This document shows, piece after piece, positions 1-9,274 of a stretch of 64,000 nucleotides of DNA. The notes beneath the pieces were generated by a model. That model ran no database searches and was not told the origin of the DNA. It saw nothing but the letters and a program-made list of their open reading frames with translations. The translations under genes were made by a program, and so were the position numbers. Numbering within the stretch: position 1 is the stretch's first letter; each line of letters opens with the position of its first letter. Source of the stretch: Williamsia maris (lineage in GTDB: Bacteria; Actinomycetota; Actinomycetes; Mycobacteriales; Mycobacteriaceae); NCBI RefSeq assembly GCF_024171815.1, contig NZ_JAMTCJ010000003.1, forward strand, positions 930,001 through 994,000, read 5' to 3'.

Positions 1-136
1 CGCGTCGCGCACGGCGCAGGTGGGCCACCTCGGCGGCGGCGTGGGCGGCCGCGTGGACCTCGGTCGCCTCGACGAGCCGTGCGCGCGCCGTGGCCAGTCG
101 GACCGAGGTGGTCGAACCGGTCTGGTCGTCGCTCAT
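1..136 (-). CDS. 5' end of an unidentified gene, cut by the window edge
   Basis: An ATG at 136-134 overlaps the TGA stop of the upstream gene (ATGA, 4-bp overlap) and the frame stays open to the window edge, giving 45 residues that begin MSDDQTGSTTSV. The visible part is rich in alanine, arginine and glutamate and looks like a charged helix or coiled coil. The coupling places it in the same transcript as the two Mce-associated membrane proteins upstream. N-terminal charged helices of this kind are common in Mce-associated proteins, so it may be another member, but no domain can be recognised from 45 residues. Confidence 0.55.
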   Translation of the reverse strand, partial: MSDDQTGSTTSVRLATARARLVEATEVHAAAHAAAEVAHLRRARR

Positions 137-768
137 CGGATCACGTCCAACGTCGCCACTCTCCACGTACCGTCGACCTTCTCCAGACGGGCGGCGATCA
201 CCCGGCCCGACGCGGATTCGTCCGACCCGACCCGTTCGGTCAGGTTGGCCGCGACGACGACATCGGCCGAGTCGGCGGTGACCACGCCGAGCCCTGTTCG
301 CGCGGGAGTGCAGCCCGTGGTCGATCGTGTTCCGTCCGAACCCGCTGCGGCAGAACCCGACCGGAGCCGCGCGCCGAGCTCACCGGTGGCCACCCGCAGG
401 GCGGCCGCGCGGTCGGCATCGGTCCCGGTGCGCAACGTCGTACAGACCAACTCCCCCGAGATCCGGCGGACATCCGCGCGATCGGCCGTCAGCGCACGGT
501 CGGCGCGCAGGTTCGTCACGGCGGTCGAGGCCAGGGCCGCCGAGGCCACCACGACGGCGACGATCACCGCGGCGGCGAGAAGTGGCGGCCCGCCGTTCCG
601 TCTGGACACGACGCCGTATCCGATCGCCGCGATCACGGTCAGCACCATCAGTGATGTCCACCAGCCCGGCCACCCGCGCAGTGCACCGAGTCCGATCACG
701 ACCGCGACACCGACCACCGGCGCGCCGATGGCGATCCACGCGTCGAGGATCCGTGCCCGGCGCGTCAC
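133..768 (-). CDS. Mce-associated-like membrane protein
   Basis: A 211-residue protein with a GTG start that overlaps the upstream stop by 4 bp. It has about three hydrophobic segments in the first 85 residues, then a soluble C-terminal domain with two cysteines (in the LVCTT and TTGCTP segments) and the ending DGTWRVATLDVIR. That layout, membrane anchor plus a small NTF2-like outer domain ending in a 'W.v..ldv' strand, is typical of proteins encoded with Mce lipid importers. No mce or yrbE gene is visible here, because the operon continues left of the window. Direct involvement in lipid uptake is inferred from family and neighbours only. Confidence 0.6.
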   Translation of the reverse strand: MTRRARILDAWIAIGAPVVGVAVVIGLGALRGWPGWWTSLMVLTVIAAIGYGVVSRRNGGPPLLAAAVIVAVVVASAALASTAVTNLRADRALTADRADVRRISGELVCTTLRTGTDADRAAALRVATGELGARLRSGSAAAGSDGTRSTTGCTPARTGLGVVTADSADVVVAANLTERVGSDESASGRVIAARLEKVDGTWRVATLDVIR

Positions 769-1349
769 GGCAGGAACTCCACGGCGGCGAGTCGTAGCGC
801 CCCGCCGTCCGGTTCGATCTGCACGCGGAGTCGAAACCGCCTGGGCTCGGCGGTGTCCCGAGCCGACGAGTTCGCGGCCACCCGTGTGGTCACCACCGAT
901 GTCACGAGCGCGCTGACCGTGTCACCTGTGCGACCGGCGATGGCGACGCCGTCCACGACCCCGGTGGCCACCGTCCCCAGACGTGCGACGAAGGCGCTGT
1001 AGGCGCCGGTCGACTGCGCGAACTCGTCGCGGAAGGTGCCGGTCGAGAGTTCGAGGATGCGTTGGGCGCGGTCGGGGTCGCGCGAGTCGGGGGTCAGCAG
1101 CAGCCCCACGGTGTCGGTGGCGAACGTGCGGTAGTCGGCGTCGGACCACGTGTCCCGCTGGGCCTGCCGGGCGACGGCGACGGCGGCCACGACGGCGAGG
1201 ACGACCACCACCGCCACCGCGGCGCCGAACCATCCACGGGCGCCGCCACCGGACCGCGGGTCCTCACCGGTGAGCCGATCGACCTCGTCGCGGGCGCGAG
1301 CGAGGTCGCGCCGCGCGGCACGTTCGGCCGCGAACGGGCTCTGCGCCAC
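765..1349 (-). CDS. Mce-associated membrane protein
   Basis: About 194 residues. I prefer the GTG at 1349 over the GTG at 1364 because a GGAGG sits 6 nt upstream of it. The order is a charged N-terminal helix (AERAARRDLARARDEVDRL), one strong transmembrane segment, and an outer NTF2-like domain with the pattern DADYRTFATDTVGLLLT and a C-terminal RLRVQIEPDGG strand. This matches the Mce-associated proteins that follow mce operons in mycobacteria, thought to stabilise the Mce lipid-import complexes in the envelope. It is the first gene of a minus-strand unit, divergent from the amino-acid permease, with 149 bp between the two starts. Confidence 0.7.
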   Translation of the reverse strand: MAQSPFAAERAARRDLARARDEVDRLTGEDPRSGGGARGWFGAAVAVVVVLAVVAAVAVARQAQRDTWSDADYRTFATDTVGLLLTPDSRDPDRAQRILELSTGTFRDEFAQSTGAYSAFVARLGTVATGVVDGVAIAGRTGDTVSALVTSVVTTRVAANSSARDTAEPRRFRLRVQIEPDGGALRLAAVEFLP

Positions 1350-1498
1350 CGGCCACCTCCACACTCACCCATCGCGCGGTTGCCCGGGAGGGCACCACGG
1401 GCGCCATCGTAGATGCCGTGATGGAGATGGTCCGGTTGCGCTGACACCCCGCGCGGCCGGTGGTTTCATTGGGCATTCGCTTCGACGAGGGGACACCC

Positions 1499-2995
1499 AT
1501 GTCTGCACGTCCGACCGGCCCGGCGCCACTCAACCCGGCACCGCTGTCCCGGTCGACCCTGCTCCGACGCAAACCGATCCCCACCGGCTGGGCGGTCGAG
1601 TCCGACACCGGCCTCAAACGCAACATCACCACGGTGCAGTTGGCGAGTTTCGGCATCGGGTCGACCATCGGCACCGGCATCTTCTTCGTCATGTCGGTCG
1701 CCGTGCCCGAGGCGGGTCCGTCGGTGATCATCTCGTTCGTCTTCGCGGGTATCGCCGCCGGGCTGGCGGCCCTCTGTTACGCCGAGATGGCCTCGGCCGT
1801 ACCGGTCTCGGGCTCGACCTACTCCTACGCCTACGCGACCCTCGGCGAGCTGACCGCGATGGCGGTCGCCGGATGTCTGCTGCTCGAGTACGGGGTGTCG
1901 ACGGCGGCGGTGTCGGTGGGCTGGAGCGGTTACCTCAACGAGCTGCTCGGGGACCTGAACATCCCGGAGATACCGCATGCGCTGAGCGCCGCCCCGTTCG
2001 ACTCCGACCCCGGTGTGGTGAACCTCCCCGCCATCATCCTGGTCGCGATGTGCGCGATGCTGCTGATCCGTGGCGCGAGTGAATCCGCGCGAGCGAACAC
2101 CGTCATGGTGGCCATCAAGCTCGCGGTTCTCACCATGTTCGTGGTCATCGCGTTCACCGCCTTCAACGACGACAACCTCACCCCGTTCTTCACCGACGGC
2201 GCACACGGGGTCACCCTGGCGGCGGGCACCATCTTCTTCTCCTTCATCGGTCTCGACACCATCTCCACAGCCGGCGAGGAGGTCAAGGATCCACAACGCA
2301 CGATGCCCAGGGCACTGCTCGCGGCTCTGGTCATCGTGGTGCTGGTCTATGTACTGGTGGCGTTGGCGGCCGTCGCGGCGCAGCCGACCGAGAACTTCGC
2401 GAAGCAGCAGAGTGCCGGTCTGGCCCAGATCCTGACCGACGTCACCGGCGAGACGTGGCCGTCGCTGATCCTGTCGGCGGGCGCGGTCATCTCGATCTTC
2501 TCGGTCACCCTGGTGACGCTGTACGGACAGACCCGCATCCTGTTCGCGATGGGTCGCGACGGCATGCTGCCGGAGTTCTTCACCAAGGTGAACCCGCGGA
2601 CGCTCACCCCGGTCAACAACACCGTCGTCGTGGCGATCGTGGTCGCGATCCTGGCCGGCTTCATCCCGCTGGACTACCTGGCCGACATGGTCTCGGTGGG
2701 CACACTGGTCGCGTTCATCGTCGTCAGTCTCGGTGTCATCATCCTGCGCAGGCGGCAACCCGACCTCACGCGTCCCTTCCGCGTCCCGCTCTACCCGGTG
2801 ACCCCGGTCCTCGCGATCGCCGCATGCGCGTACATCCTCTACGGGCTGCACTGGTACACCTTCGTGTTCTTCGGCATCTGGGTCGGCGCGGTCATCGCGT
2901 TCTATCTGCTCTGGGGACGTCACCACTCCGCGTTGAACAAGCCCGGCCCCGACGACGCCGGCCTGGGGACACCGACGACCGAGGCAGCCCCGTGA
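1499..2995 (+). CDS. APC-family amino acid permease (cationic amino acid transporter type)
   Basis: A 498-residue polytopic membrane protein with about 12-14 hydrophobic segments. The APC signature GIGSTIGTGIF lies at about residues 52-62 (first helix), followed by AGIAAGLAALCYAEMAS in helix 2, as in the CAT subfamily of the amino acid-polyamine-organocation superfamily. These proteins import amino acids with protons, often basic ones, but the substrate cannot be read from sequence. The start at 1499 is chosen because GAGGGG lies 7 nt upstream, whereas an earlier in-frame GTG at 1460 has no such site. Its stop overlaps the next gene (GTGA), so the two are translationally coupled. Confidence 0.85.
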   Translation: MSARPTGPAPLNPAPLSRSTLLRRKPIPTGWAVESDTGLKRNITTVQLASFGIGSTIGTGIFFVMSVAVPEAGPSVIISFVFAGIAAGLAALCYAEMASAVPVSGSTYSYAYATLGELTAMAVAGCLLLEYGVSTAAVSVGWSGYLNELLGDLNIPEIPHALSAAPFDSDPGVVNLPAIILVAMCAMLLIRGASESARANTVMVAIKLAVLTMFVVIAFTAFNDDNLTPFFTDGAHGVTLAAGTIFFSFIGLDTISTAGEEVKDPQRTMPRALLAALVIVVLVYVLVALAAVAAQPTENFAKQQSAGLAQILTDVTGETWPSLILSAGAVISIFSVTLVTLYGQTRILFAMGRDGMLPEFFTKVNPRTLTPVNNTVVVAIVVAILAGFIPLDYLADMVSVGTLVAFIVVSLGVIILRRRQPDLTRPFRVPLYPVTPVLAIAACAYILYGLHWYTFVFFGIWVGAVIAFYLLWGRHHSALNKPGPDDAGLGTPTTEAAP

Positions 2996-3867
2996 CCGTG
3001 GTCGTCGGGTATCGCCCGGGGTTCGGCGGCGAGGAGGCGCTGGAGCTGGGTATCGCCCTCGCCGCGGCGCTGGACCTGCGTCTGGAGATCGTGATCGCTC
3101 TCCCCCGGCCCTGGACCACCCCGTCGATGGCCAAGGTCGACGCCGAATTCGCCTCCTACGCGCAACGACTCGGTGACGACTCGGAACAGATCGCGCACGC
3201 CGCGCTCGCCCGGCACTCGGTGACCGCACCGGTCGGGATCCACCGCATCACCGAGCGCTCGGTGAGCGTCGCGTTGACCAAGGTCTCGGGTGATCTCGCG
3301 GCGCAGTTCCTCGTGATGGGCACCCGTCATCGCACCCGCGGGGGCTTCTCGCTCGGGTCGACGACGAGCCGGATGATCCACTCCAGCGAGATCCCACTCG
3401 CTCTGGCACCCCCCGACTACACCGCACCCCCGAACGGACTGACCGGCGTGACGTGCGCCTACTCGGCCACCGCCGACGGCGCGGACGTCGTCGCCGGTGC
3501 AACCTCCGTCGCGGCCTCGGCCGGGGTCCGATTGCGGGTGGCCAGCTTCGGGGTGGCGCCCGCGGACATGTATCCGCCCGAGGTCGGGCTCGACGCCGAA
3601 CGCGGCGTGCTCGCCGCCTGGGTGGACCAGACGAGCGCCGCCCAGTCCGTGCTGCGCACGTCCGGTCTCATCGACCCGTCGGTGTCCACCGTGATCGGGA
3701 CCGGCGCCGACTACACCGCAGCGCTGGCCGCGATCGATTGGCCCGCGGGCGAGGTCCTGGCCATCGGGACGACACCTCGCAGTCCGGTAAAGCGTGTGTT
3801 CCTCGGGTCGACGGCCACCCGGATCCTGGGCGGCGCAACCGTTCCGGTCATCGTCCTCCCGGGCTGA
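2992..3867 (+). CDS. Universal stress protein, two UspA domains
   Basis: A 291-residue protein with GTG start inside the permease stop (GTGA). It consists of two tandem Usp folds of about 145 residues. Each ends with the nucleotide-binding loop of the family: MGTRHRTRGGFSLGST in the first half and IGTTPRSPVKRVFLGST in the second. The glycines and the G-S/T ending suggest ATP binding rather than the UspA type that lacks it. A Usp fused operonically to an APC permease is a common actinobacterial pairing and suggests it modulates the transporter, but that is inference. It converges on the STAND gene with a 16-bp gap. Confidence 0.88.
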   Translation: MTVVVGYRPGFGGEEALELGIALAAALDLRLEIVIALPRPWTTPSMAKVDAEFASYAQRLGDDSEQIAHAALARHSVTAPVGIHRITERSVSVALTKVSGDLAAQFLVMGTRHRTRGGFSLGSTTSRMIHSSEIPLALAPPDYTAPPNGLTGVTCAYSATADGADVVAGATSVAASAGVRLRVASFGVAPADMYPPEVGLDAERGVLAAWVDQTSAAQSVLRTSGLIDPSVSTVIGTGADYTAALAAIDWPAGEVLAIGTTPRSPVKRVFLGSTATRILGGATVPVIVLPG

Positions 3868-3883
3868 GATACCGTTCCGCGCG

Positions 3884-6800
3884 TCAGCGACACGGGCTGA
3901 CGTAGTCGGCGGTGGGCAGGTAACGGGCCCACTCCTCCCGGGTCAGCAGCGCCGTGCCCGACGCACAGACCGACGCCGCGACCCGGTCGGGATCGATCGT
4001 CCACGACTGGATGACACCGGCCGCGCCGGTGGCCAGGACCGTGCGGTCGTCGGCACCGAACTGGACGTCGTAGATCCGACCCGGGTACGCCCGCAGCCGC
4101 GCGACGGCCGCGGGGTGCCCCCGGCGCGTCACGTCCCACAACCACAGGTCCCCGTCGGCCGCACCGGCCGCGACCAGACGACCGTCACGCGAGAACGCAC
4201 CGCCGTAGATCGTGCTGCTCGGACCGGTCATCTCGTCGACGACCGCCGGCCGCGTCGGGTCGGAGATGTCGACGACCTTGACCTGCTTGGTCGCGGAGGT
4301 GACCACGACCGAGCGCTGGTCGGGACTGAATCGGGCGGCGAGGGCCAGGGTGTCGAACATCTTCTCCCGGAACAGGATGCGCGGTGCCCGCCGGTCACTC
4401 AGGTCGAGCAACACGACGTACCCGCGCGGCGTCGTGACGATCGCGCGGGTACCCGCCTCGTCGAGGTTGGTCCATGCGACGCCGTCGCCGATGTCGACGG
4501 CCGCGGTCGCGGTGGGGGTGGCCGGGTCGGAGATGTCGACGACCGCGAACCGGTTCGACGACAACGTGCCGGCCACGACCAACTTCGACCGCTCGCTGAT
4601 GTCCACGGTCTCGGCCAGATCGGGCAGAACCTTGAGCGGCGGACCCGCCAGGACCGGTCGCGCGGGGTCGGAGTAGTCGGCGAGGAACACCTGACCGGTC
4701 ACCGACCCCGCCACCGCCAGCCGCCCCGAGGCGCCCAACGACAGCGAGGCGAACTTGTCACCGGCCGGCGGCGCCAGCAGCGGGCCGCGCCGGGTGATGT
4801 CGGCCCCCTCGTCGATCTGCCACTGCGACAGCGAGCCGTCGGGCGCTGCGTTGCCGCTGATGAAGTCGGTTCCACTCGCGTCGAACGCGAACTGGAACGT
4901 GGGATCGACGCCGGCCTGCACGCTCGGATCGCCCGGGCCCCACACCCGCAGATAGCCGTCCTCGGAGAGCGCGGCGACGTCATCGGCGACGAACACCGCC
5001 GAGCTCACGACCGCACCGCTCTTGAGCACTCGGTCGGGTTGGTTGCCCCGCAGATCCACCACCCGCGAGGTGTTGTCCGAACTCGCGCCGAGCAGCATTG
5101 CACCGTCCGAGCTGAAGTCGACGTCGTTGACGTAGCTCGCGAAGCCGGTCAGGTCACGGGTCAGGACCGGCCGGGCCGGGTCGGCGAGCGAGTACAGCTT
5201 GACGTCGCGTGAGTTGATCGCAGCCGCCAGATCACCGGTTGGTGAGAACGTCAGTGCCCGTGCCTCGACGTTGTCCGACCCGGGCAGCGGTATCGACGCG
5301 ATCCGTTCGATGCGATCGGCGGTCACGCGGTACAGGTCGACACGTTTGCTGCCGCCGCGGGCGGTGGCCAACAGAGAACCGTTGCGCGAGAGAGCGACGG
5401 CGGTGCCCTTGCCGGCCACGTCCGCGGGCAGCGCGACCGGTTCCCACCGCGTCGTACCGGGCCTGCCCGTCCCGCCGCCTGCGGTCATCACCTTGCGGAA
5501 GGCGAGCGTGCCCGCATTGTCGACCGCTGCGGTCACCAGATCGCCCGCCGGGCCGATCGCCAGGTCACGGATCGTCTCGGAGATGACGGGGGCGTCCTGG
5601 ATCGGACGGGGCCGGGTGCGATCGCTCAGATCCCAGATCGTCAGCGGCGCCGCGCCGGCGGTGTAGAGGGTCCGCGAATCCGCGCCGAACGCGACCGCGT
5701 ACAGCGGCAGCTCGCGGTCGGCCCCACCGAACTCGGCGAGCGAGCGCCCGACCCCGCCGGATCCGGATGCGAAGAGTCGGACCCGGTTGTCGGCGTTGAC
5801 CACGGCGATCATCGACCCGTCCGGCGACCGCGCGATGGATCCGGGCCCCGCCGCGGTGAAGTGACGCACCGGGATCGCCTCCGCGGACGCGTCGAGCACA
5901 CTCGACCTGGCCTCCATGGTCGGCGAGAGTCGGTACGCCGACATCGCCAACTGCACCGCGAGCGATGGGTCGGTGGCGCGGAGTTCGTCGGCCTGCACGG
6001 CGAGCTGCGCGCTCTGCGCGTCCCGACGGAGCTGATCGGTCGCGCGCTCCTGCGACACCGCCTCGGACTGGGCGACGATCGCGACGACGGCCGCGACCAG
6101 GGCGACCACCGCGAACACCGTGGCGGCCAGGGCCACCCGACGCAGCTGCCGCACGTGTCGACGCTGCGTGGACTCCCTGCGCTTCTCGCGGTCGACGGCC
6201 AGCTCGAGGAAACGCTCCTCGCGCGGACGCAGGCGTGACCCGTTCTCCGGCGCCGCGGCGAACTCGGTGAACGCGGCCAGGCGGCCGCCCAGCGGGAGCA
6301 GGTCGGGGCTGCGGTCGCCCTCCTCCCACATCTGCATCGCGGAGTGGAGTCGGCGGTGGATGACGAGGTTCGCGCGGTCCTCGTCGATCCATCCGGCCAG
6401 CCGCGGCCACGCCGAGAAGAGCGTCTCGTGGGTGATCTCGGCGTAGGTCTCGGCGACGGTGACCAACCGGGCCCCGGCGAACCGCTCGAGGACCTCCGCG
6501 GCCCGCCGCTGACGGACGTCGCGCTTGATGTTCGTGTTGGCCGTGGTGATGAACCCGAGCTCGTCGAGGGCGGCGCGTCGCCGGGTCGCGACCTCGTCGT
6601 CGACGTGGCTCATCGACAGCATCTGCCTGCGCGCGACCTGCTTCTCCGCATAGTCGAGCTCGGAGTAGACCTTCTCGGCGGTCTGTTCGACCGCGCCGCG
6701 GATCCGTCCGGTGGCGAGGTAGTCCGCGACGAAGAGTCGTCGCTTGTCCGACACCGACCACGTCGAGAGCAGGGCGTGCGAGAGCAACGGCAGCGACCCC

Positions 6801-7759
6801 GCGTACCCGACGGTGGCGCCCGCCGGCCGCAGATCGGCCAGCAGCAGCTCGACGAGATCGTCGGCGACGTCGAGCCCCGCGGCCCGCGCCGGGCCGACGA
6901 TGACCTCGCGCAGTCCGACGTCGTCGAGTCCGGGCACGAGGACATGCGCGTTCTGCAGAGCGGTCGCCAGGCGTGGGTTGCCCGCCACCGAGCCGTAGTG
7001 GTCGGCGCGGATGGCGAGCACGATCACCAGCTGCTCGACCCGCGCGCCCAGCGACAGCAGCGCGTCGGCGAACGCCATCCGGACCGTGGCCTCGTCGACG
7101 AGGGTCCACAGCTCCTCGAGTTGGTCGACGGCGAGGATGACCGGACCGTCCCCCTCAGGCAGTCCCGCGACCGCCTCGGCGACCGCGCCTGCCGGGTCGG
7201 CCGACGGGGTCATCAGGGCGTAGCGCCACCCGGCGAACGGCCCTTCCCCGCCGACCTGCGACAGCAGCCCGGCCCGCAGCATCGACGACTTCCCCGCGCC
7301 CGACGGACCGACCAGCGTGATGATCGGCGTGCGCTCGTGGCCGGCGACGACGGCGGTCGGCCGCTCGACCTGATCGAGCACCGTGTCGACGAGTCGCTCC
7401 ACGACGTCCTCGCGTCCGAAGAACCAGTCGGCGTCGTCGACCTGGAACGCCTCGAACCCGCGGTAGGGCGTCGGGGCGACGAGGGACCGGCGGGCGCCGG
7501 GCTTGCGGGCGCGGGCGGCCGCGGCCACCCACGCGTCCTGGTCGGCCGGCTCGGTGACCCCGCACACCGCCAGAACCGTCCGGAACACGCTCTCGTTGGC
7601 GGCCGTGGGGGCGTGCTTGCCGGTGAACCAGCCCGACAGGGTGCCCGCGATCGCCTGCGCGCGCGACGCCGTCTCACGGATCGACAGACCAGCGTCCTCC
7701 CGGATCTCGGTCAGCCCGCGGGCCAGATCCTCACGTGTCCGGACCTCGTCGGGCCTCAC
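3884..7759 (-). CDS. HTH-nSTAND NTPase with transmembrane helix and C-terminal beta-propeller
   Basis: A 1291-residue multidomain protein, GTG start with GAGAGG 9 nt upstream. Residues 6-65 are an XRE-type helix-turn-helix. Residues 100-125 carry the YRGFEAFQVDDADWFFGRE lead-in typical of novel STAND NTPases. Walker A is GPSGAGKS at 151-158 and Walker B VILAVDQLEEL at 207-217. A winged-helix/arm region follows to about 530, then one transmembrane helix at about 542-563 preceded by arginines (RRHVRQLRR). From about 630 to the end are WD40-like blades with a recurring SDPxRP motif. The positive-inside rule puts HTH and NTPase in the cytoplasm and the propeller outside. Role: a STAND switch linking an external or envelope signal to gene control. 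A defence role is possible but unproven. Confidence 0.85.
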   Translation of the reverse strand: MRPDEVRTREDLARGLTEIREDAGLSIRETASRAQAIAGTLSGWFTGKHAPTAANESVFRTVLAVCGVTEPADQDAWVAAAARARKPGARRSLVAPTPYRGFEAFQVDDADWFFGREDVVERLVDTVLDQVERPTAVVAGHERTPIITLVGPSGAGKSSMLRAGLLSQVGGEGPFAGWRYALMTPSADPAGAVAEAVAGLPEGDGPVILAVDQLEELWTLVDEATVRMAFADALLSLGARVEQLVIVLAIRADHYGSVAGNPRLATALQNAHVLVPGLDDVGLREVIVGPARAAGLDVADDLVELLLADLRPAGATVGYAGSLPLLSHALLSTWSVSDKRRLFVADYLATGRIRGAVEQTAEKVYSELDYAEKQVARRQMLSMSHVDDEVATRRRAALDELGFITTANTNIKRDVRQRRAAEVLERFAGARLVTVAETYAEITHETLFSAWPRLAGWIDEDRANLVIHRRLHSAMQMWEEGDRSPDLLPLGGRLAAFTEFAAAPENGSRLRPREERFLELAVDREKRRESTQRRHVRQLRRVALAATVFAVVALVAAVVAIVAQSEAVSQERATDQLRRDAQSAQLAVQADELRATDPSLAVQLAMSAYRLSPTMEARSSVLDASAEAIPVRHFTAAGPGSIARSPDGSMIAVVNADNRVRLFASGSGGVGRSLAEFGGADRELPLYAVAFGADSRTLYTAGAAPLTIWDLSDRTRPRPIQDAPVISETIRDLAIGPAGDLVTAAVDNAGTLAFRKVMTAGGGTGRPGTTRWEPVALPADVAGKGTAVALSRNGSLLATARGGSKRVDLYRVTADRIERIASIPLPGSDNVEARALTFSPTGDLAAAINSRDVKLYSLADPARPVLTRDLTGFASYVNDVDFSSDGAMLLGASSDNTSRVVDLRGNQPDRVLKSGAVVSSAVFVADDVAALSEDGYLRVWGPGDPSVQAGVDPTFQFAFDASGTDFISGNAAPDGSLSQWQIDEGADITRRGPLLAPPAGDKFASLSLGASGRLAVAGSVTGQVFLADYSDPARPVLAGPPLKVLPDLAETVDISERSKLVVAGTLSSNRFAVVDISDPATPTATAAVDIGDGVAWTNLDEAGTRAIVTTPRGYVVLLDLSDRRAPRILFREKMFDTLALAARFSPDQRSVVVTSATKQVKVVDISDPTRPAVVDEMTGPSSTIYGGAFSRDGRLVAAGAADGDLWLWDVTRRGHPAAVARLRAYPGRIYDVQFGADDRTVLATGAAGVIQSWTIDPDRVAASVCASGTALLTREEWARYLPTADYVSPCR

Positions 7760-7878
7760 CCCACCACCTCTCTGAACTGCACAAACAAACCCGACCGTAT
7801 GGACCTTCGTATGGACTTGTCAGAAACCGACCTCTCAGCTGGTACTCCGCAGTCTCACCAGAGATTATTGGTCACATC

Positions 7879-7890
7879 GCACATCTGTGC
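7879..7890. promoter_or_regulatory. Short inverted repeat upstream of the LuxR-type gene
   Basis: GCACA-TC-TGTGC is a perfect 5+5 inverted repeat 29 bp upstream of the ATG at 7920. The 160-bp divergent spacer also holds a 10-bp direct repeat (CGTATGGAC-type, about 7796-7815). Position suits an operator for the small regulator or for the divergent STAND gene, but arms of 5 bp can arise by chance. Confidence 0.25.
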
Positions 7891-7919
7891 AGGGAAAAGG
7901 GTTCCCGGGAGGAATTTTC

Positions 7920-8237
7920 ATGTCAATCGCTAATCATTTCGCGCTGCCGTCATCGACGACATCGTCTGAACAGATGAACCGGCAGCCGGTCTTGCGGGTG
8001 GTGGCCGGGGGGCGGCCCACCCTCTCGGCCCGCGAGGTCGAGGTGCTGCTGGCCTGGCTGGCCGCCGAGTCCAAGGCGCAGGCCGCCGACACACTGTTCA
8101 TCACCGCGTCGACGGTGAACACCCACCTGACGCGCATCCGCGCGAAGTACACCGCTGCGGGACGCCCGGCACGGTCGAAGGCCAACCTGTTCGCTCGCGC
8201 CATCCAGGACGGGTACACCCGGCTCGAGGACTGGTGA
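7920..8237 (+). CDS. Small LuxR/NarL-type helix-turn-helix protein
   Basis: A 105-residue protein. The ATG at 7920 has AGGAA 7 nt upstream, so an earlier in-frame start at 7887 is rejected. Residues 35-100 are a GerE/LuxR C-terminal HTH: LSAREVEVLLAWL, then TLFITASTVNTHLTRIRAKY as the recognition helix, and RAIQDGYTRLEDW at the end. There is no receiver or ligand domain, so it is a stand-alone DNA-binding domain. It is divergent from the STAND gene (160 bp apart) and ends at a strong bidirectional terminator. The pairing suggests functional linkage, for example as output or repressor of the STAND protein, which is inference. Confidence 0.8.
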   Translation: MSIANHFALPSSTTSSEQMNRQPVLRVVAGGRPTLSAREVEVLLAWLAAESKAQAADTLFITASTVNTHLTRIRAKYTAAGRPARSKANLFARAIQDGYTRLEDW

Positions 8238-8265
8238 CCTCGGAGCCGACACCGACGCCGAACTG

Positions 8266-8310
8266 ACGACAACGCCCCCGACCGGACGAACCGGTCGGGG
8301 GCGTTGTCGT
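8266..8310. terminator. Bidirectional intrinsic terminator-like hairpin
   Basis: A perfect 20-bp stem (8266-8285 with 8291-8310) and a 5-nt loop ACGAA lie between the convergent LuxR-type gene and the SDR gene. There is no T-tract, as is usual for actinobacterial terminators. The symmetry and position serve both strands. Confidence 0.85.
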
Positions 8311-8327
8311 GTGCGACACGAGACGGG

Positions 8328-9188
8328 TCAGAGCTTGCCGCTCGGGGTCGGGTTGCCGTTCACCCGCTTGAGGTACTCGGCGCGCGCGGTCGCGTCGTAG
8401 CTCATGAACAGCTTGTCCATCCCCGTCATCCGCAGCGACGCCCGCTTCATCGATCGCGGCATGATGCCGGTCGCGTGCACCCAGGACACCGACTTGGGAA
8501 CGGTGGCGTGCATCTTGTCGCCCTCGATGCTGGCCAGCACCTGCGCGGCCACCTGTGCCGGCGTGACCGTCTGGGTGAACTTGTTGGTCTTGATGCCCGA
8601 GATGAGACCGGTCTGGGTGAAGGTCGGGTTGACCGTCTTCACGCGGACCCCGGAATCAGCCAGCTCGGCGTCGGCGGCCTCGGAGAACGCGATCACGCCG
8701 GCCTTCGCCCCGTTGTAGATGGTGAGTCCCGGCACGGCGAGCCGTCCCGCGATCGACCCGATGTTGATGACCTGGCCGCCGCCGCGGGCGACCATCCGCT
8801 TCGCGGCGAGCTGGGTGCCGATGACGACGCCGAGCAGGTCGATGTCGAAGTTGCGGCGCACGACGTTGATGTCGTAGTTGAGCAGTGGGCCGGTGGGCAT
8901 GATGCCCGCGTTGTTGATCAGCACGTCGATCGGACCGGCCGATGCCTCGACCTCGTCCAGGAACTTCTCGAACGACGTGGGGTCGGTGACGTCGACCTCG
9001 AATCCATCGTGGCCGAGGTCAGCGGTCGCCTTGCCGACGGCGTCGGAGTCGATGTCGCCGATGACGACGGTCGCGCCGCGGTCCTGCAGGGTCTTGGCCG
9101 TCTCGAACCCGATGCCGCGGGCGGCGCCGGTGATCGCGATGACCAGTCCGCGCACGTCGGTGGTGGATTTCTTCGTGTTGCGGGGCAT
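8328..9188 (-). CDS. Short-chain dehydrogenase/reductase
   Basis: A 286-residue classical-type SDR. The cofactor loop TGAARGIG spans residues 20-27, NNAG is at 92-95, and the catalytic triad is Ser145 (NIGSIAG), Tyr158 and Lys162 (YNGAK). An acidic residue after the second strand (GDIDSD) points to NAD rather than NADP preference. It lacks the insertion of mycofactocin-coupled SDRs. The ATG has AGGAG 9 nt upstream. The C-terminal 60 residues (MPRSMKRASLR region) resemble the extended tail of mycobacterial SDRs acting on lipids or steroids. It lies 86 bp downstream of a TetR gene and a P450, suggesting joint oxidation of a hydrophobic substrate. Confidence 0.85.
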   Translation of the reverse strand: MPRNTKKSTTDVRGLVIAITGAARGIGFETAKTLQDRGATVVIGDIDSDAVGKATADLGHDGFEVDVTDPTSFEKFLDEVEASAGPIDVLINNAGIMPTGPLLNYDINVVRRNFDIDLLGVVIGTQLAAKRMVARGGGQVINIGSIAGRLAVPGLTIYNGAKAGVIAFSEAADAELADSGVRVKTVNPTFTQTGLISGIKTNKFTQTVTPAQVAAQVLASIEGDKMHATVPKSVSWVHATGIMPRSMKRASLRMTGMDKLFMSYDATARAEYLKRVNGNPTPSGKL

Positions 9189-9274
9189 GTGGGTACTCCT
9201 CTTGGGCGCACGGCGTTCGCCGGGCGATGGTTGGTCGAACGGATGGATTCGGGGTCAGGTCACCGGCGCGGCGG

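Noticed and set aside
3884-7759. Confirmed anti-phage Avs-type system
   Set aside because: STAND architecture alone is not enough; there is no effector nuclease, and the WD40-type propeller and HTH fit a regulator equally well.
8328-9188. SDR as a mycofactocin-coupled dehydrogenase
   Set aside because: It lacks the characteristic insertion near the NAD-binding region of that subfamily and sits in a P450/TetR unit away from the mft genes.
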